Part shown: positions 15,577-22,480 of the stretch, piece by piece | How positions within the stretch are numbered: the first letter of the stretch is position 1 | Layout: each line of letters begins with the position of its first letter | Origin: a virus | IMG/VR virus record: IMGVR_UViG_3300037242_000119 | Span: 1 to 23,248 of that record | Length of the DNA: 23,248 nucleotides | Strand: one strand, 5' to 3' | Program-made: the position numbers and the translations under genes | Notes under the pieces: model-generated | Database searches by the model: none | What the model was told of the DNA's origin: nothing | What the model saw: the letters and a program-made list of their open reading frames with translations, nothing else

Positions 15577-16754
15577 TACGAACCAACAGGTATGTCGATT
15601 ATTACCCAGTCAACATCTAGTTCAATAGGCGTGGTAGCCGTCACACTCGCGTCAGGACCAGGATTCGGCATGACGTCACCTGTTTGAATTTGCAAGCACA
15701 GATTTTGACTGTCCAAGATACCCCCAGCAAGTTGCGCTGCTGAGAATACGAATGAACCAACTTGAGCACCGTCGCAACTGATGATGAGACCAGTTGACAA
15801 GAATTGAACTTGCCATACATGCCACTGAGAAAAGTCAACGCCAGTCGGAGCGGTCATTTCGATACCAAATTGCGGTCCGTGATCCGACCAGTGGATGGTT
15901 GCGGACATCTTCGTGATCGCTTGGTTCTTTGTCGTGATCTGGTTAATCTCAGCGAAGTCAAACTCCGTATCAGTGCCGTAGTTAATCGCCATCGGAGCGA
16001 TACCGGGATACGTATTGAACTTCATGCAGACGCTCTGAATGCTACCAGGTCCGACTAGTATCTTGCTATGAGTACCAGCACCACCCCAGTATGCAAGCGA
16101 TGCTCCGAGAGTCGGATTGTACTGGTAACAATCGACGATGTTTGTCGGGTCCGGGTACGCCTGGAAACGTGCGATCGAGTCACCCTTTAAGATAACGTGC
16201 TGCGAGATGAAGTAGCCAGTAGCAGTACCGCCACTTTCACCGTCGTACGCTGTGCCGCTTCCGCCGTCAGTCCAGTTCGCAGAGTTGAGCGACGTACCAG
16301 GAAAGTCGTCGCTGAGCACTCGTGTATAACCAGCTGCTACTGCTGGAATGCCGAAACCGCTAGGATTCGTCGATGAAGGCGGCGGAGTAGGTGGAGGTGT
16401 CGGCGGAGGAGTAGGAGGCGGCGTCGGCGGAGGTGTCGGCGGCGGAGGTGTCGGCGGAGGTGGAGTCGGCGTCGGAGGTGGAGTCGGCGGAGGCGTCGGA
16501 GTGGGCGGCGGCGGCTTCGGTGGAGTTGGTATCGGCGGAGGTGGCGCAGGCGGCGTAGGAGTGATCGGCGTCTCCCAGAACTTTGAAACGTATGCTTGCG
16601 CGATCGGCGGAAAGTCTTCGTTGATCGGATCGTACGTTCGTCCAGGGTAGCCATTTGACTCAGCCGTCATAAGATCCTCTCGTGTGAAGATCTTGACAAG
16701 ACCGGCCTCTTCAAGTTGCTCTGGAGTCGGCCCATAGTTGACTTTATCTGTCAT
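15576..16754 (-). CDS. GH16-type glucanase-fold virion protein with Pro/Thr linker
   Basis: This 392-residue protein has three parts. Residues 1-62 form a small charged N-terminal region (PTPEQLEEAGLVKIFTREDL). Residues 63-127 are an almost pure Pro/Thr linker. Residues 130-392 form a concanavalin-like glucanase domain. That domain opens with TRVLSDDFPGTSLNSANW, typical of GH16 enzymes, and contains EFDFAE at 264-269, matching the E-x-D-x-x-E catalytic signature (nucleophile Glu264, Asp266, acid/base Glu269). HVWQVQFLSTGLIISCDGAQVG matches the family's late strands. GH16 enzymes cut beta-1,3 or beta-1,4 glucans and galactans, so this is a plausible depolymerase for a host capsule or exopolysaccharide. 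There is no signal peptide, consistent with incorporation in the virion. It is flanked by a 29-bp direct repeat. Confidence 0.85.
   Translation of the reverse strand: MTDKVNYGPTPEQLEEAGLVKIFTREDLMTAESNGYPGRTYDPINEDFPPIAQAYVSKFWETPITPTPPAPPPPIPTPPKPPPPTPTPPPTPPPTPTPPPPTPPPPTPPPTPPPTPPPTPPPTPPPSSTNPSGFGIPAVAAGYTRVLSDDFPGTSLNSANWTDGGSGTAYDGESGGTATGYFISQHVILKGDSIARFQAYPDPTNIVDCYQYNPTLGASLAYWGGAGTHSKILVGPGSIQSVCMKFNTYPGIAPMAINYGTDTEFDFAEINQITTKNQAITKMSATIHWSDHGPQFGIEMTAPTGVDFSQWHVWQVQFLSTGLIISCDGAQVGSFVFSAAQLAGGILDSQNLCLQIQTGDVMPNPGPDASVTATTPIELDVDWVIIDIPVGS
16374..16568 (-). repeat. Low-complexity Pro/Thr linker-coding repeat
   Basis: On the plus strand this is a GGCGGAGGTGTC-type imperfect repeat. 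On the minus strand it encodes about 65 residues of PPTPPPTP. It separates the N-terminal anchor-like region from the GH16 domain and is likely prone to length change by slippage or recombination. Confidence 0.85.
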
Positions 16755-16756
16755 GG

Positions 16757-16785
16757 TTATGAACCAGTGACAGTGTCCGTAATGG
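16757..16785. repeat. 29-bp direct repeat, copy B
   Basis: This encodes the C-terminal ITDTVTGS and stop of the 385-residue protein and matches 15505-15533 at 27 of 29 bases. The pair brackets the GH16 gene. Confidence 0.8.
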
Positions 16786-17887
16786 TAACCGCGTCACCTG
16801 AAATCGTCAATGTCGCTGTGGCGTTCAGAAGAGTCTCAAACCACATGTTGATGGTTGAAGCGACCACTATCGAGTTGAAGAGTGCCATCTTCGCGATGGT
16901 AACTGGCACTGTGTCAGTACCGTTTGCAGTGAATGTATTCGCCGATGTGTATGTGTTCGTGCCGGCCGAGTGAGCGTAGGTTGTAACGGCTCGAACGAGA
17001 GCACCGCCACTGGTAACGATCTCGCCGGTCAACTGAGTATCGGTTGCAGAAGCAGCCGACGAGTTCGCGGTAATACCCATGAACTGCGCCGGCGAGACTC
17101 CCTGCACGATTGTGAACTTGTCGGTTGTGCCAGGAGTGGAACCAGCAGTAGAACCCGGTGTGGCCGGGTTGTACCAACGGTCGACAGTGAGCTGGGACGT
17201 TGTGTTCGACTGAATGTTACCCCAGACTCCAGTCGTGTTGTCCACGACGATCATGCCAATGTAGGCAGACGCGGTGAACGGTGTACCAGTTCCAGTGATC
17301 GTGGTCGTGGACGAAGCAGTGGCTGTCTGTTGCGCGAGAACCACCTGCGAACGACCTTGACCTTGCGCCCACATGTCTCGACCGGTGTTGACGAGAAGAT
17401 TCACGATGTCTTTGACATTGGCAACGAGCGGCGAGATCACTGGAGGAGTTGATCCGGGAGGACCGAACTGCGTGTAGTGAGTCAAGAACAGATCGTTTGG
17501 ACGACCGTAAGGAATCTCGTAGAAGTCGGAGAGCATCTTGCCGAATTCCGGTTCGTCACTCCAGACCCAAGTCGGTCGAGCATCGAGGGAGTTCGCCATC
17601 CATGAGCCTTCAGGGTGAACAAGGTCGCAGAGTGCGGCGGCGCCTGCGCCGTCTGTGACGCCAGCTCGTTCGAAGTTCGTGATGCCCTTGTTCATGATGA
17701 CGGATTCGTACAAATGCGCCTTGAACTTTGGAATCTCAATGCCAGAGTCATGAAGACCAGCATTCGTGTGACCAACGGTCGCATATGTAACGGTAGGAGC
17801 ACCTTCTAGACGATCCAGGTGCGAGACCATTTCTCCAGTCTCAGTGTTTCGGAAAGCCGCTGCCTTATTACCGAGTTCTACAAGTAT
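16757..17887 (-). CDS. Phage structural protein, tail or adhesin type (probable ATA start)
   Basis: This protein has 376 residues from ATA, or 385 from an upstream GTG. The first 170 residues are mixed alpha/beta with a conserved-looking core (HLYESVIMNKGITNFERAGV, DARPTWVWSDEPEFGKMLSDFYEIPYGRPND). After VLAQQTATASSTTTITGTG it is beta-rich, Thr/Ser/Gly-rich and ends ITDTVTGS, as in tail or baseplate-associated proteins. I cannot name the family. The GTG at 17912-17914 immediately follows an in-frame TAG and has no ribosome-binding site, while AGGAGATTTATA lies inside the frame. The ATA at 17885-17887 therefore fits the pattern seen in two other genes here. The stop is two bases before the GH16 ATG, implying coupling. 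Confidence 0.7.
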   Translation of the reverse strand: MLVELGNKAAAFRNTETGEMVSHLDRLEGAPTVTYATVGHTNAGLHDSGIEIPKFKAHLYESVIMNKGITNFERAGVTDGAGAAALCDLVHPEGSWMANSLDARPTWVWSDEPEFGKMLSDFYEIPYGRPNDLFLTHYTQFGPPGSTPPVISPLVANVKDIVNLLVNTGRDMWAQGQGRSQVVLAQQTATASSTTTITGTGTPFTASAYIGMIVVDNTTGVWGNIQSNTTSQLTVDRWYNPATPGSTAGSTPGTTDKFTIVQGVSPAQFMGITANSSAASATDTQLTGEIVTSGGALVRAVTTYAHSAGTNTYTSANTFTANGTDTVPVTIAKMALFNSIVVASTINMWFETLLNATATLTISGDAVTITDTVTGS

Positions 17888-17895
17888 AAATCTCC
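17885..17895 (-). promoter_or_regulatory. GGAGATTTATA ribosome-binding/ATA-start motif (copy 2)
   Basis: The minus strand reads AGGAGATTTATA with the ATA in frame with the downstream structural gene. It is identical to the copies at 4683 and 21417 except A for G at one position. It follows a short AT-rich intergenic stretch of about 60 bases with no convincing promoter or terminator; only a four-base GCAT/ATGC stem around a T-run is present. Confidence 0.55.
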
Positions 17896-17948
17896 TATGT
17901 GGATGTGATTGCACCTACATTTGAATATTACCATCTCAAGCATTCTTT

Positions 17949-18590
17949 TTATGCGACGCTAAGAGTAAGTCCAGTTAGAGCTGGAATACTCGGAGTGACA
18001 CCGGCGCCTCCAATAGTCAAGTGCTTTGACAGGTACGCGAATGAGATCGTGTCGCCACCAGTCGGCGCATCATGAAAGGAAACTGCAGCGAGACTTCCCC
18101 ATGAAGTGACTGATGTCGCGAATCCAATCATGTTCCCATTTGTTCCGGTAGTCGGATTTGAACCGCTAGGAGCTGGAAAATTCGCTGTCGTATTAGCGTA
18201 CTCAACACGACTGTATTCTGACGTCGAGACCTCATTGAATGACGGTATCGTACTCAACCAGAATGGTGTTGATATCGATGCGACGTCTTGCCAAATGGCG
18301 CCTCCGTCAAGGATTGTCCCACCAGGAGTGCAAGTAGTCCAGTCTGGTTCTGTTGCCGCATTCGTCGTTCCAGCCGTCGTGCAGACGAAAATTCGATTTG
18401 TCCCAGTTCCAGAAACGGAGAATGTGTCAAACGCTGTCGGGATGATATACGTTCCGGCCGTGACGACGCTTGAAGGACCTGGGTACATCTCACTCGTTTG
18501 AAGTCCGACCCAGTAGTTAGCGGGCGCCGCAACTCCACCGAAGACTGCTGGATACGCCACTGCAGTTTCACCGTAGTAAGTAAGTGGCAT
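17949..18590 (-). CDS. Tail-type structural protein
   Basis: This 213-residue beta-rich protein fits a phage tail or fibre component. The N-terminal half includes PANYWVGLQTSEMYP. The middle has the segment IFVCTTAGTTNAATEPDW followed by GGTILDGGAIWQDV. That motif (T-x-A-G-T ... EP-x-W ... G-x-x-x-D-G-x-x-W) recurs as a small module in phage tail proteins. The C-terminal half has FSVSGTGTN-like and AAVSFHDAPTGGDTISFAYL strands. It lacks an enzyme motif and membrane segments. The ATG follows AAGGTTGTAGAG two bases after the permuted peptidase stop. It is the last gene before the 60-base gap that carries the second GGAG(A/G)TTTATA motif. Confidence 0.68.
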   Translation of the reverse strand: MPLTYYGETAVAYPAVFGGVAAPANYWVGLQTSEMYPGPSSVVTAGTYIIPTAFDTFSVSGTGTNRIFVCTTAGTTNAATEPDWTTCTPGGTILDGGAIWQDVASISTPFWLSTIPSFNEVSTSEYSRVEYANTTANFPAPSGSNPTTGTNGNMIGFATSVTSWGSLAAVSFHDAPTGGDTISFAYLSKHLTIGGAGVTPSIPALTGLTLSVA

Positions 18591-18592
18591 CT

Positions 18593-19189
18593 CTACAACC
18601 TTACATCGTAGTATCGTGCATCATCTGCAGGAAACACTCCGACATCTGCCTCATCTGGAACTAGTCCCATGCATCGATGAGCAAGTGTGGCCGCTGTTGA
18701 ACAAACCATACTGTTGCCGATGCTTGCTGAAAGTTCAAAGAATGGGATGAACACGCCGACTACCATAATAGCAATAGACGTCCACCCATATTTGTTACCG
18801 ACGCACCAATTTGCGACTTGAACGGCGGCGGCACGTTGTTCAATTACCGCCTTGGTTGGGTGAACCACCGCATATTTCAAAAAGACATAGTTTTCGAGAC
18901 TCACGATTTTTCCGCCAGCTCCTGCTTGCATTTGAGAGACGAGAGCATTTTTGCCGCCGACGACAACGATCATTGCATGATTCACTTCACAGAATGCTCG
19001 TTCGTACTCTTTATTCCGCAGTATGACTCGTTGCATCCAATATTTGATTCGTTGGCCGAATCGAATCGCTTTTGCAGCAATATGCGCTCGTTTCACGAGA
19101 ATCATGTCGCCTGCTTCACTCGTTTTGCAATGAGTGCCAGAATCAAAGATTGCGACAGTCACTTCAGGAACTATCGCTAGTTTTTTCAT
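18593..19189 (-). CDS. Circularly permuted NlpC/P60-like (YiiX-type) papain-fold enzyme
   Basis: This 198-residue protein has the order of elements typical of permuted NlpC/P60 enzymes, with the His strand before the Cys helix. GDMILVKR is the opening strand, CEVNHAMIVV carries the candidate catalytic His71, and MVCSTAATLAHR carries the candidate nucleophile Cys163. GVFPADDARYYDVRL matches the closing 'P-x-D' segment of YiiX-like proteins. It has a hydrophobic stretch near residues 138-155. Such proteins act as amidases, peptidases or acyltransferases. Beside a two-domain peptidase and membrane proteins it may aid lysis or act on host envelope lipids or peptides. I chose the ATG at 19187-19189 because it overlaps the upstream micropeptide stop (ATGA); an upstream frame extension would read through that gene. 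Confidence 0.75.
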   Translation of the reverse strand: MKKLAIVPEVTVAIFDSGTHCKTSEAGDMILVKRAHIAAKAIRFGQRIKYWMQRVILRNKEYERAFCEVNHAMIVVVGGKNALVSQMQAGAGGKIVSLENYVFLKYAVVHPTKAVIEQRAAAVQVANWCVGNKYGWTSIAIMVVGVFIPFFELSASIGNSMVCSTAATLAHRCMGLVPDEADVGVFPADDARYYDVRL

Positions 19190-19263
19190 CGTATCAAAGT
19201 AACCCAAACTATGATGATGATAACGATGACGACGATAATCACGCCGCCTAAGGTTATTCTCAT
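19186..19263 (-). CDS. 25-residue single-pass membrane peptide
   Basis: This micro-gene starts with MRIT, continues GGVIIVVIVIIIIVWV and ends VTLIR. It is essentially one transmembrane helix with Arg at both ends. Its ATG shares a base with the coiled-coil gene stop (TAATG), and its TGA overlaps the ATG of the permuted NlpC gene (ATGA), so it is coupled on both sides. Both junctions argue that it is real despite its size. In a lysis cassette it could act as a pinholin-like, antiholin or anchoring peptide. That role is inference; the hydrophobicity and gene junctions are directly visible. Confidence 0.68.
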   Translation of the reverse strand: MRITLGGVIIVVIVIIIIVWVTLIR

Positions 19264-19757
19264 TAGTGAGGCCTCGTTTCAAGAATAATGAATACCACCG
19301 TTGCGCATGAACCGATGATAGTACCAATTATTCCATACATCTGAGATTGCGTTGTGCGTGACTGAACTTGCTGTCCTCGTGCACCTTGTTGCTGCGCCAT
19401 AAATTCATTGAGTGGTTTAAATCCTGCTTCCATCTGACTGGTAAGAGAGCCGATTGCTGCATCTCGCTGGTCATCTCGTGCTTTTACTGCTGCTTCGAAC
19501 TCTGTGCGTTGAACATATCCGCCCCGCTCATTTGCGAGTTGAGTTCGTAATTCGTTTGCTTGCCGGTCTTTGTACGTTTGAGTATTGCGTTCTAATTTGC
19601 GCGCGTCACGCTCAACCGACTGACGTTGCTTTTCGTGACGTGTAATTAGTCGCGCCATTTCACGACGAGTACGCTCGCGTTCATTCATCAATTGTCGATT
19701 AGCTTTTACACGAGATTCTAGTTGCGCAATATGTTCACTATTTTTTCTTTTTGCCAT
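19263..19757 (-). CDS. Coiled-coil protein with C-terminal membrane anchor
   Basis: Residues 1-110 of this 164-residue protein are strongly charged and helical (SEHIAQLESRVKANRQLMNER, RREMARLITRHEKQRQSVERD), giving a long coiled coil. A Gln-rich hinge (AQQQGARGQQVQS) follows, and residues 141-159 form a transmembrane helix, YGIIGTIIGSCATVVFIILE, with a short RPH tail. This tail-anchored layout is common among phage holin-associated or spanin-like proteins. I take the ATG at 19755-19757, which overlaps the holin-like gene by about 20 bases; an upstream in-frame extension lies wholly inside that gene and lacks coding character. The stop overlaps the micropeptide ATG. Role in lysis is inferred from position and topology. 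Confidence 0.75.
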   Translation of the reverse strand: MAKRKNSEHIAQLESRVKANRQLMNERERTRREMARLITRHEKQRQSVERDARKLERNTQTYKDRQANELRTQLANERGGYVQRTEFEAAVKARDDQRDAAIGSLTSQMEAGFKPLNEFMAQQQGARGQQVQSRTTQSQMYGIIGTIIGSCATVVFIILETRPH

Positions 19758-20013
19758 GAGCCTCCGCTTTTTCGTGCACAGCAATCCACCATTGAATGAG
19801 TCCAACTTCTCCAGGAAGGCATCGTAGACGATCTTCGTAAATTGCGTTCTCATGACGAAGTGCTGCTCGTTCTGCCTCGTGCTTTTTATGATCTTGATTA
19901 CGCGGATAAACGACTCGAATGTAGATGCCTCCGATGCCGGCAAGGATTCCGACAGCGACAGAAACATATGTTAGCCAATCACGAAGAATGTTATGAGCAG
20001 CTGCCGCCAGCAC
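19738..20013 (-). CDS. Holin-like small membrane protein
   Basis: This 91-residue protein has one strong transmembrane segment at about residues 14-37 (LTYVSVAVGILAGIGGIYIR). A charged helix with an EAERAALRHENAIYEDR stretch follows, and the tail is Lys-rich, ending in KKKK. Small size, an early membrane helix, a basic tail and position right after the peptidase gene are typical of phage holins, which release or activate the endolysin. The start is a GTG sharing bases with the peptidase stop (TAGTG). It has one helix rather than two or three, so a class III-type holin or an accessory membrane protein are both possible. Confidence 0.68.
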   Translation of the reverse strand: MLAAAAHNILRDWLTYVSVAVGILAGIGGIYIRVVYPRNQDHKKHEAERAALRHENAIYEDRLRCLPGEVGLIQWWIAVHEKAEAHGKKKK

Positions 20014-21419
20014 TAAGCCGCCGTGGGCAAGTGAATGTCCGTAAGCGTATCGAGAACAGCGGTAACAGCCGCGACGTCGTAACCGGCTTCACTCGCAAGC
20101 GCCTTTGTACCAACAACCCAGCATTCACCGATGCACTCATTGTCCCAGTCGATAGTCGCATCTTGCCAGGCTCCCCATGTTGCGAACGTGTCACCTGCGG
20201 CACTGTATGCAGCAAGCGCAATGTCATGACCCTCATTCGGATCTGGAGTTTCACCATTTGCCGTCGTCCAAGGAAGACCTTCTTGAAACAATTGTTCAGC
20301 ATCATCTGTGAGACTTACTGCAACGAGGCAACCGTGAAATTCGAGCATCGCGCGGTGAGCTCGAGCAGCGGCATTGTCACCATTTATGACTCCAGCCACG
20401 ACATTGACTTCAGCAAAGAACTCAATGATCTTCTGTTGATAGAGCCAGAGCAACCATGTTGCGTTTGAAACTCCCTGATCAGGATGCAGACCCTGCTCTC
20501 CCATCGCACGACCGTATGCAAAATAGAGACCTTCCGTGTACGCCGTGTGCGGAACTCGGAATCCCTCTTCGTAGAGAGTTTTACCGTCAGTCGTCGAGAT
20601 CGCCGCTTGGATCATTCGAATGTGCTCTGTGGCAGCGGGTCCGCAGTCACCGTACTCATCGTTGCCAAGCATGCCAAGGTTTTGACCTAGCAGACCGTGA
20701 CGAACATCTCCTGTTGGTGCCAACGGCGGAAGTGCAGTTGTCTTAAACTTGTGAAGTTCGAGTTCAGGAAAGTGCAATTCACCGATTCGTGATCCGCGCT
20801 TGCCGGCCAGACGAGGACGTGGTTTGTCGTAACCGACATGCGCGTACTGAGGAAGACCAGCAGTCGGGTACCCTGGAGGAGCTGTGAGGAATCGTTCATG
20901 TATCCAGTACCGAATAGCCCATCCGTTTTTTCGAGCAAGATCTGCAGCAGCAGCATCAGGAAGATGCACCATATGGTGAGCGTCCAACTCTGCTTGAGTC
21001 GGAGGAGGACTGACAACTGGTGCCGGTACAAGAGCGAGAGCTGGTCGAGTTGCAACAATATATTGAGTCGTGTCGTAGGCGTATCTACCGACCGGTTCTC
21101 CAGTGAACGGCGCTTGGAAGACCCAACCGTCTTCCATGAAGATCATCACGTGTCCTGGCTCAGCAGCAGTACCGTCAGAGCCAGCGATGAAGAGAAGATC
21201 TCCCGCTTCGAGTTTTGCGCCCTTTGCAAGGATGTAGACCTTGCATTGTTCATACGTCGTTCGAGGAATAGTAATGCCAACATGAGCATATGCTTCCATC
21301 GTGAGACCAGAACAGTCATATCCCTCTGGTCCGATGCCACCCCAGATATACGGTTTACCGTTCTGGAGTTTCGCCCAATCTAATGCGCCAATACCTGCCG
21401 TCTCTCTGTCAAATGTTAT
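20013..21419 (-). CDS. Two-domain cysteine peptidase endolysin-like protein (NlpC/P60 plus C39/papain-like), probable ATA start
   Basis: This protein is about 468 residues long. The N-terminal domain is NlpC/P60: KPYIWGGIGPEGYDCSGLT with nucleophile Cys36, and PGHVMIFM with His90. A Pro-rich hinge (about 130-140) leads to a middle region. The second domain has GNDEYGDCGPAATEH (Cys259), EGHDIALAAYS (His398) and FATWGAWQD (about 412-420), the Cys/His order of C39 or papain-like peptidases. Together they suggest a cell-wall hydrolase or virion-associated lysin; the natural second substrate is unknown. The first ATG (21297-21299) lies after Cys36. No ATG, GTG or TTG exists between the in-frame TAA and that point, so the ATA at 21417-21419, after AGGAGGTTT, is the likely start. 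The stop is coupled to the holin-like gene. Confidence 0.85.
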   Translation of the reverse strand: MTFDRETAGIGALDWAKLQNGKPYIWGGIGPEGYDCSGLTMEAYAHVGITIPRTTYEQCKVYILAKGAKLEAGDLLFIAGSDGTAAEPGHVMIFMEDGWVFQAPFTGEPVGRYAYDTTQYIVATRPALALVPAPVVSPPPTQAELDAHHMVHLPDAAAADLARKNGWAIRYWIHERFLTAPPGYPTAGLPQYAHVGYDKPRPRLAGKRGSRIGELHFPELELHKFKTTALPPLAPTGDVRHGLLGQNLGMLGNDEYGDCGPAATEHIRMIQAAISTTDGKTLYEEGFRVPHTAYTEGLYFAYGRAMGEQGLHPDQGVSNATWLLWLYQQKIIEFFAEVNVVAGVINGDNAAARAHRAMLEFHGCLVAVSLTDDAEQLFQEGLPWTTANGETPDPNEGHDIALAAYSAAGDTFATWGAWQDATIDWDNECIGECWVVGTKALASEAGYDVAAVTAVLDTLTDIHLPTAA

Positions 21420-21427
21420 AAACCTCC
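21417..21427 (-). promoter_or_regulatory. GGAGGTTTATA ribosome-binding/ATA-start motif (copy 3)
   Basis: A consensus AGGAGG, then TTT, then ATA in frame with the peptidase gene. It lies in a 49-base intergenic gap. In-frame codons from the preceding TAA to the catalytic cysteine contain no ATG, GTG or TTG, making this the clearest of the three cases. Confidence 0.65.
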
Positions 21428-21468
21428 TCAGGTCACGAAATTATTTTAACCAAACGTCAACTTCATAA

Positions 21469-22476
21469 TCAACACATGATCATGACTTGTTGCGCAGTTA
21501 CTGGCGGTGTATATGCTCCTAAGTCGATGCCTGCTGCGTTATGAGTTGCAGTTGCAGTAGCAAGTTCAACATTAGTGGTTAAATCATACGCGCCTAGTCC
21601 ACTTAAGTTAGTTGCATACGCGTGCAAACCGTCAGATGTAATTACCATATCGGCGAGAAATATGCCTAGTGTCGTTGTGATCGTTGTTGTAAATATTTCT
21701 GATGCTACATCAAAGACTCCTATTAGTCCACTAGTACCGCCAGCGATACCAAATACGTAAATAGTCGTTCCTGCATCATTGATGAAAATGCTTTTACAAA
21801 AGTTACCGATGCCAATTCCGTAAGAGTAGTTGCAGTCAAACGTGGCGACTACTGTAGTTGTGACTGTGAATGAAGAAACGTCAACAATAGTCATTTCTGC
21901 AAAATTTGCTCCTGATGCATCTTGAGTTAGAACAAAAAGAGTTGCACCGCCTGGTGTGATCACAACGTCACCACCGTTTGCAAAATAGGCATAAGGAGTC
22001 ATTGGAATAGTAGCAGCAATCGTAGAACTGGACACATCGATTTTTAGAAGCGCACTTGAAACGCTGTCAGACAAATACGCGTACACATATGTGTCGGATG
22101 GATCAAAGCACATACCGCTTACTGAACCAAATCCACTACCTACAGGAATAGTTGTTACAACAGTCAACGAAGTGAGATCAATGACAGAAAGTTGATGCGC
22201 CGAAGGATCAGAGGTGTATGCAATGAGTCCGCTATTTGAGATAGCAAGACCAGATTTCGAAGCACCAATAGTTACGGAACCAATGATTGCGCTTGTAGCA
22301 GCATCTACTGCCGTTAATTCATCAATACCGATACCAGTTGTGTAAAAAATCGTTCCTGCAGAGTTGAATCGAAGACTAAAACTTCCTGGCGAAACTGAGA
22401 TCGATGTGGAGTAACCAAGTGCTGTAGAATAGATGTCGGAATAAGATCCTGCGCCAGTGTAGAGATAGTCAGTCAT
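21469..22476 (-). CDS. YVTN-type beta-propeller protein
   Basis: This protein of about 335 residues is built from repeated propeller blades. Blade-like segments recur: GTIFYTTGIGIDELTAVDAATSAIIG, LIAYTSDPSAHQLSVIDLTS, YVYAYLSDSVSSALLKIDVSSSTI and ATLFVLTQD. Each has the 'hxxxDxxT' turn of YVTN/lactonase-like propellers. About six or seven blades fit. No signal peptide is present. In a phage virion region it probably forms a binding head of a tail fibre or adhesin rather than an enzyme. I chose the ATG at 22474-22476, four bases after the stop of the gene upstream (TAA then TCCAATG); extending further would overlap that gene by 48 bases. It has no strong ribosome-binding site, so coupling is likely. 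Confidence 0.8.
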   Translation of the reverse strand: MTDYLYTGAGSYSDIYSTALGYSTSISVSPGSFSLRFNSAGTIFYTTGIGIDELTAVDAATSAIIGSVTIGASKSGLAISNSGLIAYTSDPSAHQLSVIDLTSLTVVTTIPVGSGFGSVSGMCFDPSDTYVYAYLSDSVSSALLKIDVSSSTIAATIPMTPYAYFANGGDVVITPGGATLFVLTQDASGANFAEMTIVDVSSFTVTTTVVATFDCNYSYGIGIGNFCKSIFINDAGTTIYVFGIAGGTSGLIGVFDVASEIFTTTITTTLGIFLADMVITSDGLHAYATNLSGLGAYDLTTNVELATATATHNAAGIDLGAYTPPVTAQQVMIMC

Positions 22477-22480
22477 TGGA

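Noticed and set aside
16348-16650. Plus-strand glycine-rich frame (GGVGGG repeats)
   Set aside because: It is the antisense shadow of the Pro/Thr linker in the GH16 gene.
17888-17948. Rho-independent terminator around the T-run in the intergenic gap
   Set aside because: The only stem is four base pairs (GCAT/ATGC) enclosing the T-run rather than preceding it.
21299-21419. Group I intron or intein explanation for the missing peptidase start
   Set aside because: The frame is continuous from ATA through the catalytic Cys, there are no intein splice motifs, and the gap is too short for a catalytic intron.
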